41,932 bases of DNA from Porphyrobacter sp. TH134. GTDB lineage: Bacteria; Pseudomonadota; Alphaproteobacteria; Sphingomonadales; Sphingomonadaceae. Positions 1-7,274 of the stretch are shown piece after piece (the first letter of the stretch is position 1; the number at the start of each line of letters is the position of its first letter). Made by a program: the position numbers and the translations under genes. The DNA lies in NCBI RefSeq assembly GCF_002855495.1, contig NZ_PKRO01000027.1:1-41932 (forward strand), read 5' to 3'. Under the pieces are notes generated by a model. It was not told the DNA's origin and did no database searches. It was given only the letters and a program-made list of their open reading frames with translations.

Positions 1-1
1 C

Positions 2-85
2 CACACCCGCTACGATCGATGCGCCCATACCTTCATGTCCGCCATCTGCATCGCCGCAATCGTCATCTTCTGGCTGCCGCAATGA
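2..85 (+). CDS. possible C-terminal end of an upstream membrane protein (partial)
   Basis: An open frame enters from the left edge and stops at TGA 83-85. Its last residues are hydrophobic (MSAICIAAIVIFWLPQ), like a closing transmembrane helix. Only 27 codons are visible, so no family can be named. The next ORF in the same frame also begins with a hydrophobic stretch, so a single interrupted gene is an alternative explanation. Confidence 0.25.
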   Translation, partial: HTRYDRCAHTFMSAICIAAIVIFWLPQ

Positions 86-118
86 GTCCTGAGCCTAGTT
101 ACTTCATCTGCTATCGTC

Positions 119-826
119 ATGGTTTTTATGATGATTGGGTTTTTGCGAGCTGCCGCGCGGTTGCGATACGTAAACTTGCAAGCGGTTTACGGCGCCTCGG
201 CGGCAGAACTACAAGAGACCATAAAAGAGACAACCTTGAGCTTGAAAAATTGGTCAAAGCATTTTGTTTTTCCGGATGATCAGTTGGCAGGATTGAAGCA
301 AAATCTCTCATCGGAATACAAAAGCGCTTTTGAAGATTTTGTGAGCGCGCGCCGAATTCTCGTTGAGCATCGCGATCAGATCGACGGCGCTCATTTAAGA
401 GCCCAAGAAAAAATTCAAGAGCTGTGTAACGAAAGTAAAATTTCGATTAATGATTTGGATCAATTGAAAGGGGTCCTTAGCGAAGTACCCAATTTGCGCG
501 ACCGATCGGCTCGATTTGCGAGTGAGGATCCGCAAAAGATAGGATCTTTCATTTTGAGCCCCCAATATTATGACGAAAAGATTCAGAAGATAGTCAACAA
601 AAATGACCCTGAATTGCCGAGGCAGGTGCGTGATACATTTTCAGGCCTATCAAGCTGGTCGTCAACTATTACTCGCTGGGAAAAGGCATTCTTCTTAATA
701 TACGATTTCTGGTTGGTTTGGCTTGCGGTCTTCTTAGCAAGCGCGGGTGCAATAATGCGATTGTTTTATTCTAACAGGCTCAATGGCTTTTTGATAGATA
801 TTGGGTGGCTGCCGATCACAGGGTGA
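119..826 (+). CDS. hypothetical membrane-anchored protein, AT-rich
   Basis: The family is not recognised. The 235-aa product has a short hydrophobic N-terminus (residues 1-10, preceded in frame by more hydrophobic codons back to position 86) and a charged, probably helical middle (about 30-190). A clear transmembrane helix lies near residues 193-215 (FWLVWLAVFLASAGAIMRLF), leaving a short tail. The helical middle between two membrane segments resembles a sensor or scaffold, but no catalytic motif is visible. The start is uncertain: ATG 119 or ATG 128, with no good ribosome binding site. Base composition is much more AT-rich than everything to the right, with codons such as AAA, ATT and TTT common, which suggests recent transfer. 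A terminator-like hairpin follows at 842-876. Confidence 0.6.
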   Translation: MVFMMIGFLRAAARLRYVNLQAVYGASAAELQETIKETTLSLKNWSKHFVFPDDQLAGLKQNLSSEYKSAFEDFVSARRILVEHRDQIDGAHLRAQEKIQELCNESKISINDLDQLKGVLSEVPNLRDRSARFASEDPQKIGSFILSPQYYDEKIQKIVNKNDPELPRQVRDTFSGLSSWSSTITRWEKAFFLIYDFWLVWLAVFLASAGAIMRLFYSNRLNGFLIDIGWLPITG

Positions 827-841
827 CCCCGAAAAGCCAAA

Positions 842-876
842 ACCCCGCCCGGCCCTGGAGGAAGGCCGGACGGGGT
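842..876 (-). terminator. Rho-independent terminator of the fasciclin gene
   Basis: Inverted repeat of 13 positions with one mismatch: ACCCCGCCCGGCC (842-854) pairs with GGCCGGACGGGGT (864-876) across a 9-nt loop. Read on the minus strand, the stem is followed by GGTTTTGGCTTTT (827-841 region), a broken T tract. It lies 70 bp beyond the stop of the minus-strand fasciclin gene and could also end the convergent plus-strand gene. Confidence 0.7.
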
Positions 877-946
877 CAGGAAAAGCGCTGCCCCTCGGGT
901 GGAAGGGGATGGGGGCTTGAGCGGCAGCGCTAGCTTGTTCTTACAC

Positions 947-1504
947 TCAGGCGGGCAGGAACACGCCGTCGGTTACGTGGACAACGCCGTTCGACGTCAT
1001 CACGTCGGCCTTCACCACGGTGGTCTTGCCGCCCTTGGCGTCGGTGATCACGACCTTGTCGCCGTCCAGCATCGCGGTGAGCGTGGCGCCGGCCACGGTG
1101 GTGATGGTGGCCTTGCCGCCATTGTCATTGATCAGCTTGACCAGATCGCCCGCAGTCACCTTGCCGGCAACCGCGTGGTAGGTGAGGATCGTGGTCAGGG
1201 TGGCCTTGTTTTCCGGCTTCACCAGCGTTTCTACCGTGCCGGCGGGCAGCTTGGCGAAGGCATCATCGGTCGGCGCGAAGACGGTGAAGGGGCCGGGGCC
1301 GCTCAGCGTTTCGACGAGGCCCGCGGCCTGCACGGCGGCGACCAGCGTGTTGTGCATGCCGGTGCTTTGCGCGGTCTGGACGATGTTCGCTTCAGCAGCC
1401 ATCGACGCCTTGTGATGATCGGCCAGCGCGGGGGCGGCAACAAGGCCAGTGGTGGCAGCCAGAGCGGCGGCGACAACGGCGGTCAGGGTGTTCTTGGGGT
1501 TCAC
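947..1504 (-). CDS. secreted fasciclin (FAS1) domain protein
   Basis: The 185-aa exported protein has a signal peptide at residues 1-28 (cleavage after APALA, before DHHK) and a single FAS1 domain over about residues 38-183. The domain shows the usual conserved blocks: [11 protein letters not shown] near residue 74, a YHAVAGK block, and the C-terminal block [14 protein letters not shown]1 domains act in adhesion or periplasmic protein interactions; the ligand here is unknown. The start is GTG 1504, supported by GGAG eight bases upstream; no ATG fits better. It lies 141 bp downstream of the sigma/anti-sigma pair on the same strand but appears to have its own promoter region. In mycobacteria SigK/RskA controls FAS1 proteins, so regulation by the neighbouring sigma factor is a reasonable inference. 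Confidence 0.93.
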   Translation of the reverse strand: MNPKNTLTAVVAAALAATTGLVAAPALADHHKASMAAEANIVQTAQSTGMHNTLVAAVQAAGLVETLSGPGPFTVFAPTDDAFAKLPAGTVETLVKPENKATLTTILTYHAVAGKVTAGDLVKLINDNGGKATITTVAGATLTAMLDGDKVVITDAKGGKTTVVKADVMTSNGVVHVTDGVFLPA

Positions 1505-1523
1505 GGTGGGATCTCCGGAAAGG

Positions 1524-1553
1524 ATTATAGTATCTCAGCAAGCAGGTGCTTGC
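1524..1553 (-). promoter_or_regulatory. candidate promoter and palindromic operator of the fasciclin gene
   Basis: Upstream of the GTG start, the minus strand carries TATAAT (1529-1524). A perfect 7-bp inverted repeat, GCAAGCA-GG-TGCTTGC (1538-1553), lies where a -35 element or a regulator site would sit. No TTGACA-like box is seen at the right distance. If TATAAT is the -10 box, the leader is only about 14 nt. The palindrome is certain; the promoter role is inferred. Confidence 0.35.
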
Positions 1554-1645
1554 ATGATGACCTACGCCCGAGGCGGAGAAGTGGATGTCGGATCCGGCGC
1601 TATTGCGGATGAATTGCCGTTTTTGCGGGATGAGCCGCAGGCAGG

Positions 1646-2425
1646 TCAAACGCGGGTGAACGCGCCCTTGGCCACGACTGGGCCAGCATCCACACCTTCA
1701 GGCTTGCCGCCAATCGGTTCGCGGGTGAGCACAAGGCTCGCCCCGTCGCCGAGTTTGGCAGTGATAGCCGCGGGCAGCGTCATACTGCGTACCTCGCCCG
1801 GCGCAACCACGCCCAATGATTGCACCGCGGTGCCATCGGCCGGCACCAGCCACAATTCGTGATCGTGCACGCCGTCAGCGGTCAGGCCGATGGCGGCGAC
1901 CAGCATCCGCTCGCTTTCGGGGATGTAGGTCACATCAAGGCGCAGCCCGGTCTCCCCGATCGGGACAGTCGCGACCATCGGTTCGGCGGCGGCAACCTGA
2001 ACGGGCGGCGCGACGGGCGAGCCCAAGGGTGAGGAAAGGAACAGCGCCAGTGCCACCGCAGCCGCCATCGACGAAATCCCCGCCACCCACTGCCAGTGCC
2101 GCACCCGCGCTTCGAGCGCGGCCACGTTGACGGCAGGTGCCTCGGGCGATGCGGCTTGAACATCGGCAGTGGCCTGCTGGGCGGCGATGCGGGCGGCGAT
2201 ACCGTCCCACACCGCATCGCTTGGCTCGGCGCCGGGCACGGCGTCGGTCAGCGGGGCGAACCAATCATCCCACCATTGCTTGCGCCAGGCGAAGTCAGGG
2301 TCGGTCGCCGCCTTGCCGCGCGCGGCCAGCAGTTCCTCGCCTTCGAGCAGGCCCAGCGCCCATTCGGCAGCGATCATCGGATCGTCGCGGGCCGGTTCGG
2401 TCACGGTATCGTCAGCCCCGTTCAT
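1646..2425 (-). CDS. RskA-family anti-sigma factor
   Basis: A 259-aa membrane anti-sigma factor. Residues about 16-80 form the sigma-binding region (EWALGLLEGEE start, tryptophan-rich WWDDWFAPL). A transmembrane helix spans about 112-131 (SSMAAAVALALFLSS). The periplasmic half carries RskA C-terminal hallmarks such as HELWLVPADG near residue 195. In this family the N-terminal part holds the ECF sigma factor at the membrane until it is released by proteolysis. ATG 2425 overlaps the stop of the sigma gene by four bases (ATGA), so the two are probably translationally coupled, as expected for a regulator and its target. No CxxC/HxxxC zinc motif of the ZAS type is visible. Confidence 0.88.
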   Translation of the reverse strand: MNGADDTVTEPARDDPMIAAEWALGLLEGEELLAARGKAATDPDFAWRKQWWDDWFAPLTDAVPGAEPSDAVWDGIAARIAAQQATADVQAASPEAPAVNVAALEARVRHWQWVAGISSMAAAVALALFLSSPLGSPVAPPVQVAAAEPMVATVPIGETGLRLDVTYIPESERMLVAAIGLTADGVHDHELWLVPADGTAVQSLGVVAPGEVRSMTLPAAITAKLGDGASLVLTREPIGGKPEGVDAGPVVAKGAFTRV

Positions 2426-3009
2426 GCTGCCTCGCTCGCCTCAAGGCAGGCGCGCAGGCGTTGCAGCCCGCGGCGGATCCAGCTTTTCATGGTGCCCAGC
2501 GGAACATCGGCCGCTTCGGCCAGTTGAGCGTAGGTCTGGCCGTCGAAAAAGGCGGCGCGGATATGGCTCTGCGTGCGGGCATCAAGGGCGCCGAGGCACT
2601 TGTGGATCTGCGCGGCTTGCTGCGCGTCGATCAGCAAGATGTCGGCCAAGGGGCTTTCATCGGGCAGGGGGGCGGCTTCCTCCACCGGGACCGATCCCCC
2701 GCGCACCTTGCCCGTACGCAGACGATCAATCGCGCGGTTGCGCGCGAACGCCGCCAGCCACGCAATCGGGCTCGCGCGGGTCGGGTCGTAGCGGTCGGCC
2801 CGCTGCCACAGATTGACATAGACGTCTTGCAAGGCGTCCTCGGCTTCCTTTTGATCGCCCAAGATACGCAAGGTTATGCCGAATAGCTTCACCCGTGTGG
2901 CGCGATAGATTTCTTCCAGCGCAGACTGGTCGCCTGCGGCCAGCCGGATCATGGCATCGCGCAGCGCCTCACGCGCTTCATCGCTGGTCGGGCGGGGCCG
3001 CGCGGCCAT
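2422..3009 (-). CDS. ECF sigma-70 factor, SigK-like
   Basis: A 195-aa extracytoplasmic-function sigma factor. Region 2 covers about residues 25-95, with AEDALQDVYVNLWQRADRYD and the promoter-opening segment WLAAFARNRAIDRLR. Region 4 covers about 135-190, with the helix-turn-helix YAQLAEAADVPLGTMKSWIR. The start is taken as ATG 3009 because it overlaps the CDF stop by one base (TGATG); an ATG ten codons upstream would lie inside that gene. The RskA-like anti-sigma follows immediately. Pairing with RskA and similarity in style place it near SigK-type ECF factors. Regulon membership, including the fasciclin gene, is inference from position. Confidence 0.9.
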   Translation of the reverse strand: MAARPRPTSDEAREALRDAMIRLAAGDQSALEEIYRATRVKLFGITLRILGDQKEAEDALQDVYVNLWQRADRYDPTRASPIAWLAAFARNRAIDRLRTGKVRGGSVPVEEAAPLPDESPLADILLIDAQQAAQIHKCLGALDARTQSHIRAAFFDGQTYAQLAEAADVPLGTMKSWIRRGLQRLRACLEASEAA

Positions 3010-3968
3010 CAGGCGCTGCCTCCGCAGCCCTGCGCGCAAGGATTTTCGCCGCTTTCGACCTGGATCGTGGCATGGCCCACACCAAAGCGGGCCTCCAGCG
3101 AGGCGGCGATTTCGCGCAAAGTTCGGTCGGGCGCAGGGCGGCCGGGCATCACCAGATGGGCGGTCAGCGCGACCTCGGTGGTGGACATCGGCCAGACGTG
3201 GAGATCGTGCACCGCTGTCACCCCGTCAAAACTGGCGAGATGCGTTTTGACCGCAGCCAGATCGATCCCGGCGGGTGCCGCCAGCAGGCCCATGGTCAGG
3301 CTGTCGCGCGCGAGGCCCCAGGTGCCCCAGGCGATCACCGCGATGATGACAAGGCTCACCACCGGATCGATCCACGTGAAGCCCGTGACGACAATCGCCA
3401 GACCCGCCACCACCACGCCCAGCGATACCAGCGCATCGGCAACCATGTGGAGATAGGCCCCGCGGATGTTGAGGTCTTCCTGACCTTTGAGAAACAACAT
3501 GGCCGTCAACGCATTGATCGCGATCCCGATCCCGGCGACGATGGCCATCGCCATCCCCTGCGGCTCTTGCGGGGTCATCATCCGGTGGACGGTTTCGAAC
3601 AAGATCGCCCCGATCGCCACGGCCAGCAGCAGCGCGTTGGCCAGCGCGGCCAGAATGGTCGAGCTTTTGTAGCCATAGGTAAAGCGGCCCTGCGGCGGGC
3701 GGCGGGCGGCGATGCTGGCAACCCAGGCGAGCGCCAATGCCAGCACATCGGACAGGTTGTGCCCCGCATCCGCGATCAGCGCCATCGAACCATAGATCAG
3801 ACCCGCTGCTGCCTCGACCACCACGAAGACGATGTTCAGCCCGATCCCGATCAGGAAGGCGTTGCCGAAATTGTGCGGCCCATGATGGTGCCCATGGGCA
3901 TCATGCAGCCCGTGGCAGTCGCTGGCCCCGGCGGGGCGGCCATGATGATGATGGGCGTGGGCGTGCAT
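3009..3968 (-). CDS. cation diffusion facilitator metal exporter (CzcD/ZitB type)
   Basis: A 319-aa member of the CDF family, which exports divalent metals such as Zn2+ or Co2+ by proton antiport across the inner membrane. The N-terminus is very histidine-rich (MHAHAHHHHG, then HGLHDAHGHHHG), a likely metal-binding segment. About six membrane segments follow. Metal-site motifs are visible in TM2 (DAGHNLSD) and TM5 (HMVAD). A cytoplasmic C-terminal domain holds DLHVWPMS and ends in a cysteine-containing tail (NPCAQGCGG). The gene starts 6 bp after mtgA and ends overlapping the sigma gene by one base. This packing puts metal export in the same transcript as an ECF sigma system. The exact substrate cannot be read from the sequence. 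Confidence 0.93.
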   Translation of the reverse strand: MHAHAHHHHGRPAGASDCHGLHDAHGHHHGPHNFGNAFLIGIGLNIVFVVVEAAAGLIYGSMALIADAGHNLSDVLALALAWVASIAARRPPQGRFTYGYKSSTILAALANALLLAVAIGAILFETVHRMMTPQEPQGMAMAIVAGIGIAINALTAMLFLKGQEDLNIRGAYLHMVADALVSLGVVVAGLAIVVTGFTWIDPVVSLVIIAVIAWGTWGLARDSLTMGLLAAPAGIDLAAVKTHLASFDGVTAVHDLHVWPMSTTEVALTAHLVMPGRPAPDRTLREIAASLEARFGVGHATIQVESGENPCAQGCGGSA

Positions 3969-3974
3969 TGGCGA

Positions 3975-4643
3975 TCAGTTGTAGACGCAAGCATCGAGCC
4001 CGTCACGCCTGACGATCCCGATCCGGCGTTCAATCCGGTTACCGTGGCGCGAGAGCCACCCGCCGGGGTTCTTGACGCTGCGTTTCTTGGGGCTGGGGAG
4101 CGCCGCGGCCATCCGGCTCGCCTCATCGGCGGAAAGGCGCGCGGCGGAGTGGCCGAAATAGCGCTGCGATCCGGCTTCGGCGCCGTAAGTGCCGATCCCG
4201 GTTTCCGCGACGTTGAGGTAGACTTCCATTATCCGGCGCTTGCCCCAGATCGTCTCGATCCAGAAGGTGAACCAGGCTTCCAGACCTTTGCGGAAAAAAC
4301 CCCCGCTTTGCCACAGGAACACGTTCTTGGCGGTCTGCTGGCTGATGGTGGAACCACCGCGGATGCGCCCGCCTTCCATGTTTTCCCGCATCGCCTGCTC
4401 GATCGCCTCGGCATCGAAGCCGTAATGCTCGCAGAAGCGCGAATCCTCGGCCGCGATCACGGCGCTCACCAGATTGCGGTCGATGTTGCTGAGGCTTTCC
4501 CAGTCCTTGGTGATGCCGTTTTCGTCCATCAGCATGGTCGCGGTGACGGGGACGGGGACGAACTTATAGGCAATCACCAGCACCAGCGTCAGGGCGATGA
4601 AGGCACCAAAGGCTTTGGCCAGGACGCGCAGGACAGTGAACAC
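3975..4643 (-). CDS. mtgA: monofunctional peptidoglycan glycosyltransferase MtgA
   Basis: A 222-aa GT51 enzyme that polymerises lipid II into glycan strands in the periplasm, without a transpeptidase domain. One N-terminal membrane anchor spans about residues 10-30 (FGAFIALTLVLVIAYKFV). Family motifs are present: catalytic EDSRFCEHYGFD near residue 66, RGGSTISQQTAKNVFLW near 95, RRIMEVYLNVAETG near 136, and the closing LSADEASRMAAALPSP. Length matches MtgA. It is the first gene of a tight minus-strand run with the CDF exporter and the sigma pair, and is divergent from the M20 gene with a 101-bp gap that must hold both promoters; no clear boxes are seen there. Confidence 0.95.
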   Translation of the reverse strand: MFTVLRVLAKAFGAFIALTLVLVIAYKFVPVPVTATMLMDENGITKDWESLSNIDRNLVSAVIAAEDSRFCEHYGFDAEAIEQAMRENMEGGRIRGGSTISQQTAKNVFLWQSGGFFRKGLEAWFTFWIETIWGKRRIMEVYLNVAETGIGTYGAEAGSQRYFGHSAARLSADEASRMAAALPSPKKRSVKNPGGWLSRHGNRIERRIGIVRRDGLDACVYN

Positions 4644-4744
4644 GCCTGCCGCTCTAGCGCAGGGCGGTGCGTGTGGGAAGCATCGGCGCTTGCAGGCAGG
4701 GCAGCGGCGGGGCTACCACGGGGTCTGCAACCGGGGAGATTTTC

Positions 4745-6088
4745 ATGCGCCTGTTCCACGCCGCCGCCGCCAGCGCCGCCACCAACGCGATCGCGCTCGT
4801 ACTTGCTGCCCAGCCCGCGCTGGCCGAAGCGCCCGCCACCAAGGCCGCAATCGAGGCGGAGTATGACAATTACCTCGCCCCGCTGTTCCTCGATTTCCAC
4901 GCGAACCCGGAACTGTCCTTCCTCGAAAACCGCACGGCGGCCAAGATGGCGACGGAGCTGAAGGCCGCCGGGCTGGAGGTCACCACCGGCGTCGGCAAGA
5001 CCGGCGTGGTCGCCATCCTCAAGAACGGGACAGGCCCGCTGATCCTGCTGCGCGCCGATATGGACGGGCTGCCGGTGGAGGAGAAATCCGGCCTCGATTA
5101 CGCCTCGAAAGCGATGCAGGTGGGCGAAGACGGCAAGGAATATCCCGTGATGCACGCCTGCGGGCATGATGTGCACATTACATCGATGGTCGGCACCGCA
5201 CGGCGGCTGGTGGCAATGAAAGACCAGTGGAAGGGCACGCTGATGTTCGTCGTCCAGCCCGCCGAAGAAGGCGTGCGCGGGGCCAAGGCGATGATGGAGG
5301 ACGGGCTCTACACCCGCTTCGGCAAGCCCGATTATGCGCTCGCATTCCACGTGGCGGCGGAACTGGAGACTGGCAAGGTTTCCGCGTCCGAAGGCATCCA
5401 GTATTCCTCCTCGGATTCGCTCGACATCCGTGTGCCGGGCATCGGCACCCACGGGGCAGCGCCGCATCTGGGCCGCGATCCGGTGTATATCGCTGCGCAG
5501 GTCGTCACCGCGCTGCAATCCATCGACAGCCGTGAGATTTCGCCGACCAAGCCGCTGGTGGTGACGGTCGGCTCTTTCCATGCCGGGTCCAAGCACAACA
5601 TCATTTCGGACGAGGCGAAGCTGCAAGTCACGGTGCGCGCCAATGACGAGGAAACCCGCGAACAGGTGATCGCCACGGTTGAACGGATCGCGGTCAATAT
5701 CGGCAAGGCGCACGGCCTGCCCGATAACATGCCGGTGACGGTGACGCGCCTGTCGGGCACGCCGACGACCATCAACGACACCGCGCTTGCCCGCCGCCTC
5801 AATGCGGTGATGCAACGCGAGCTGGGTGACGCCGCGTTCCAGCCGTTCGAGCAGAAGAACATGGGCGCGGAAGACTTCACCTATTTCGTCGGCCCCGATA
5901 CGGGCGTGCCGGGCTATTACTTCGCGGTCGGCGGGACGACGCCGGAACGCCTCGCCGCGGCCGCGGCCGGCGGCCCGCCGATTGCCGGACACCATTCGCC
6001 CCTGTTCCAGATCGCCCCGCGCGAAAGCGTGGTGCTGGGCACGCGGGCGATGGTCGCCGCGGTGCTGGATCTGGCACCGGCGAAGTAA
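4745..6088 (+). CDS. exported M20-family amidohydrolase/peptidase
   Basis: A 447-aa zinc amidohydrolase of the M20D group (AmhX/HipO-like aminoacylases and carboxypeptidases). A signal peptide occupies residues 1-27 (ending near AQPALAEA), so it acts in the periplasm. Metal ligands are visible: LLRADMDGLPV, HACGHDVHI, PAEEGVRG and, near the C-terminus, AGHHSPLF. The dimerisation domain lies around residues 215-325. ATG 4745 was chosen because it follows GGGGA and begins the signal peptide; an in-frame ATG 26 codons upstream lacks both. The natural substrate, an N-acylated amino acid or peptide, cannot be specified. It stands alone between divergent mtgA and convergent rpoH. Confidence 0.92.
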   Translation: MRLFHAAAASAATNAIALVLAAQPALAEAPATKAAIEAEYDNYLAPLFLDFHANPELSFLENRTAAKMATELKAAGLEVTTGVGKTGVVAILKNGTGPLILLRADMDGLPVEEKSGLDYASKAMQVGEDGKEYPVMHACGHDVHITSMVGTARRLVAMKDQWKGTLMFVVQPAEEGVRGAKAMMEDGLYTRFGKPDYALAFHVAAELETGKVSASEGIQYSSSDSLDIRVPGIGTHGAAPHLGRDPVYIAAQVVTALQSIDSREISPTKPLVVTVGSFHAGSKHNIISDEAKLQVTVRANDEETREQVIATVERIAVNIGKAHGLPDNMPVTVTRLSGTPTTINDTALARRLNAVMQRELGDAAFQPFEQKNMGAEDFTYFVGPDTGVPGYYFAVGGTTPERLAAAAAGGPPIAGHHSPLFQIAPRESVVLGTRAMVAAVLDLAPAK

Positions 6089-6100
6089 TCGTTCCGCAAA

Positions 6101-6116
6101 TGTTCCACGTGAAACA
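6101..6116. other. parS: parS centromere site (ParB binding)
   Basis: TGTTCCACGTGAAACA matches the established ParB box TGTTNCACGTGAAACA at every fixed position. It lies in the 150-bp gap between the M20 stop and rpoH, outside any gene, as usual for chromosomal parS. Such sites nucleate ParB in ParABS segregation and cluster near the replication origin. A chance match is very unlikely (about 4 in 100,000 per strand for 42 kb of random sequence). No parA or parB gene is in the window. Confidence 0.85.
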
Positions 6117-6134
6117 TTGGCTGGCCTGATACGG

Positions 6135-6165
6135 AAAAGGGCGCTGCGATTGCCCGCAGCGCCCC
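6135..6165 (-). terminator. Rho-independent terminator of rpoH
   Basis: Perfect 10-bp stem GGGCGCTGCG (6139-6148) with CGCAGCGCCC (6155-6164) and a 6-nt loop. On the minus strand the stem is followed directly by TTTTCC (6138-6133). It lies 75 bp beyond the rpoH stop; convergent transcripts from the M20 gene could also fold it. Confidence 0.75.
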
Positions 6166-6238
6166 TTCAGAACCGCGCCGTGATTGCGCGATTATCATGC
6201 AATGACGGACCAACTACGCCGCCACGGCAGCTGGGCAG

Positions 6239-7162
6239 TTACGCCATCCCCGGCAGCAGCCGCTCGCCTGCGATGCGCTGCATGGCCTTTTGCAGCTTTT
6301 CAAACGCGCGCACCTCGATCTGGCGGATGCGTTCGCGGCTGACGTCGTAAGCCTGGCTCAGTTCTTCCAATGTCTGCGGCTTTTCGGTCAAGCGGCGTTC
6401 GGTGAGGATGTGGCGTTCGCGCTCGTTCAGGCTGCCCATGGCTTCGGCCAGCATTGCCATGCGCATCTGCGATTCCTCAGCCTCGGCCACGGTTTCGTCC
6501 TGCAACGGGCGATCGTCGGTCAGCCAGTCCTGCCATTCGCCCGAGCCTTCCTCGCCGCCGCGCATCTGCGTGTTGAGCGAGCCGTCGCCGCCCATCATCA
6601 TCCGGCGGTTCATGTTGATGACTTCCTGCTCCGGCACGCCCAGATCGGTGGCGATCTTGGTGACGTCCTCAGGGCTCAGGTCGCTGTCTTCATAGGCTTC
6701 GAGCTGCTTCTTCATCCGGCGCAGGTTGAAGAACAGCTTCTTCTGCGCCGCGGTGGTGCCCATCTTCACGAGGCTCCACGAGCGCAGGATGAACTCCTGC
6801 ATCGACGCCTTGATCCACCACATCGCGTAGGTCGCGAGGCGGAAGCCGCGATCGGGCTCAAACTTCTTGACGCCCTGCATCAGGCCGACATTGCCTTCGG
6901 AAATCAGGTCGGCGACCGGCAGGCCATAGCCGCGGTAACCCATCGCGATTTTCGCGACGAGCCGCAGGTGGCTCGAAACCAGCTGAGCGGCAGCTTCCGG
7001 GTCTTCGTGTTCCTGATACCGCTTGGCGAGCATATATTCCTGCTCGGCGGTGAGAATCGGGAACTTGCGGATTTCCGAGAGATAGCGATTGAGGCTCTGC
7101 TCACCGTTCAGGGCCGGGAGCGTGGAGGACTTCTTTCGCACGGTTTGGGACTTGGTCACCAT
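6239..7162 (-). CDS. rpoH: RNA polymerase heat-shock sigma factor RpoH (sigma-32)
   Basis: A 307-aa sigma-70 family protein that directs RNA polymerase to heat-shock promoters. Region 2 (about residues 25-120) includes LISEGNVGLMQGVKKFEP and RLATYAMWWIKASMQEFIL. The diagnostic RpoH box QKKLFFNLRRMKKQ follows near residue 140. Region 4 ends in the helix-turn-helix LEELSQAYDVSRERIRQIE. The start is ATG 7162 (MVTKSQT) because AAAGG sits nine bases upstream; the longer frame to 7231 has no such site. It lies 112 bp downstream of rluD on the same strand, a gap long enough for its own promoter, although no convincing boxes were identified. Confidence 0.97.
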   Translation of the reverse strand: MVTKSQTVRKKSSTLPALNGEQSLNRYLSEIRKFPILTAEQEYMLAKRYQEHEDPEAAAQLVSSHLRLVAKIAMGYRGYGLPVADLISEGNVGLMQGVKKFEPDRGFRLATYAMWWIKASMQEFILRSWSLVKMGTTAAQKKLFFNLRRMKKQLEAYEDSDLSPEDVTKIATDLGVPEQEVINMNRRMMMGGDGSLNTQMRGGEEGSGEWQDWLTDDRPLQDETVAEAEESQMRMAMLAEAMGSLNERERHILTERRLTEKPQTLEELSQAYDVSRERIRQIEVRAFEKLQKAMQRIAGERLLPGMA

Positions 7163-7274
7163 TTGCCTAACCTTTCTTGTGTCAGCCGCCTGCGCGGGAC
7201 CCCTGATGGGCATCGCCGCGAACTGGGCCACGGGTCTGGGATATACGCGAATTTGCGGCCAAAGTATGCGCGTT

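Noticed and set aside
82..279. ORF starting at ATG 82 that overlaps the preceding stop (ATGA)
   Set aside because: The overlap looked like coupling, but the frame ends early and lies inside the better-supported 119-826 frame.
2895..4961. 688-aa plus-strand frame opposite the sigma, CDF and mtgA genes
   Set aside because: It is antisense to three well-supported genes with motifs, is rich in His, Arg and Pro as expected for a GC-rich shadow frame, and shows no domain.
4589..5995. 468-aa minus-strand frame opposite the M20 gene
   Set aside because: Shadow of the M20 reading frame; composition is low-complexity Arg/Gly/His and no motif is seen.
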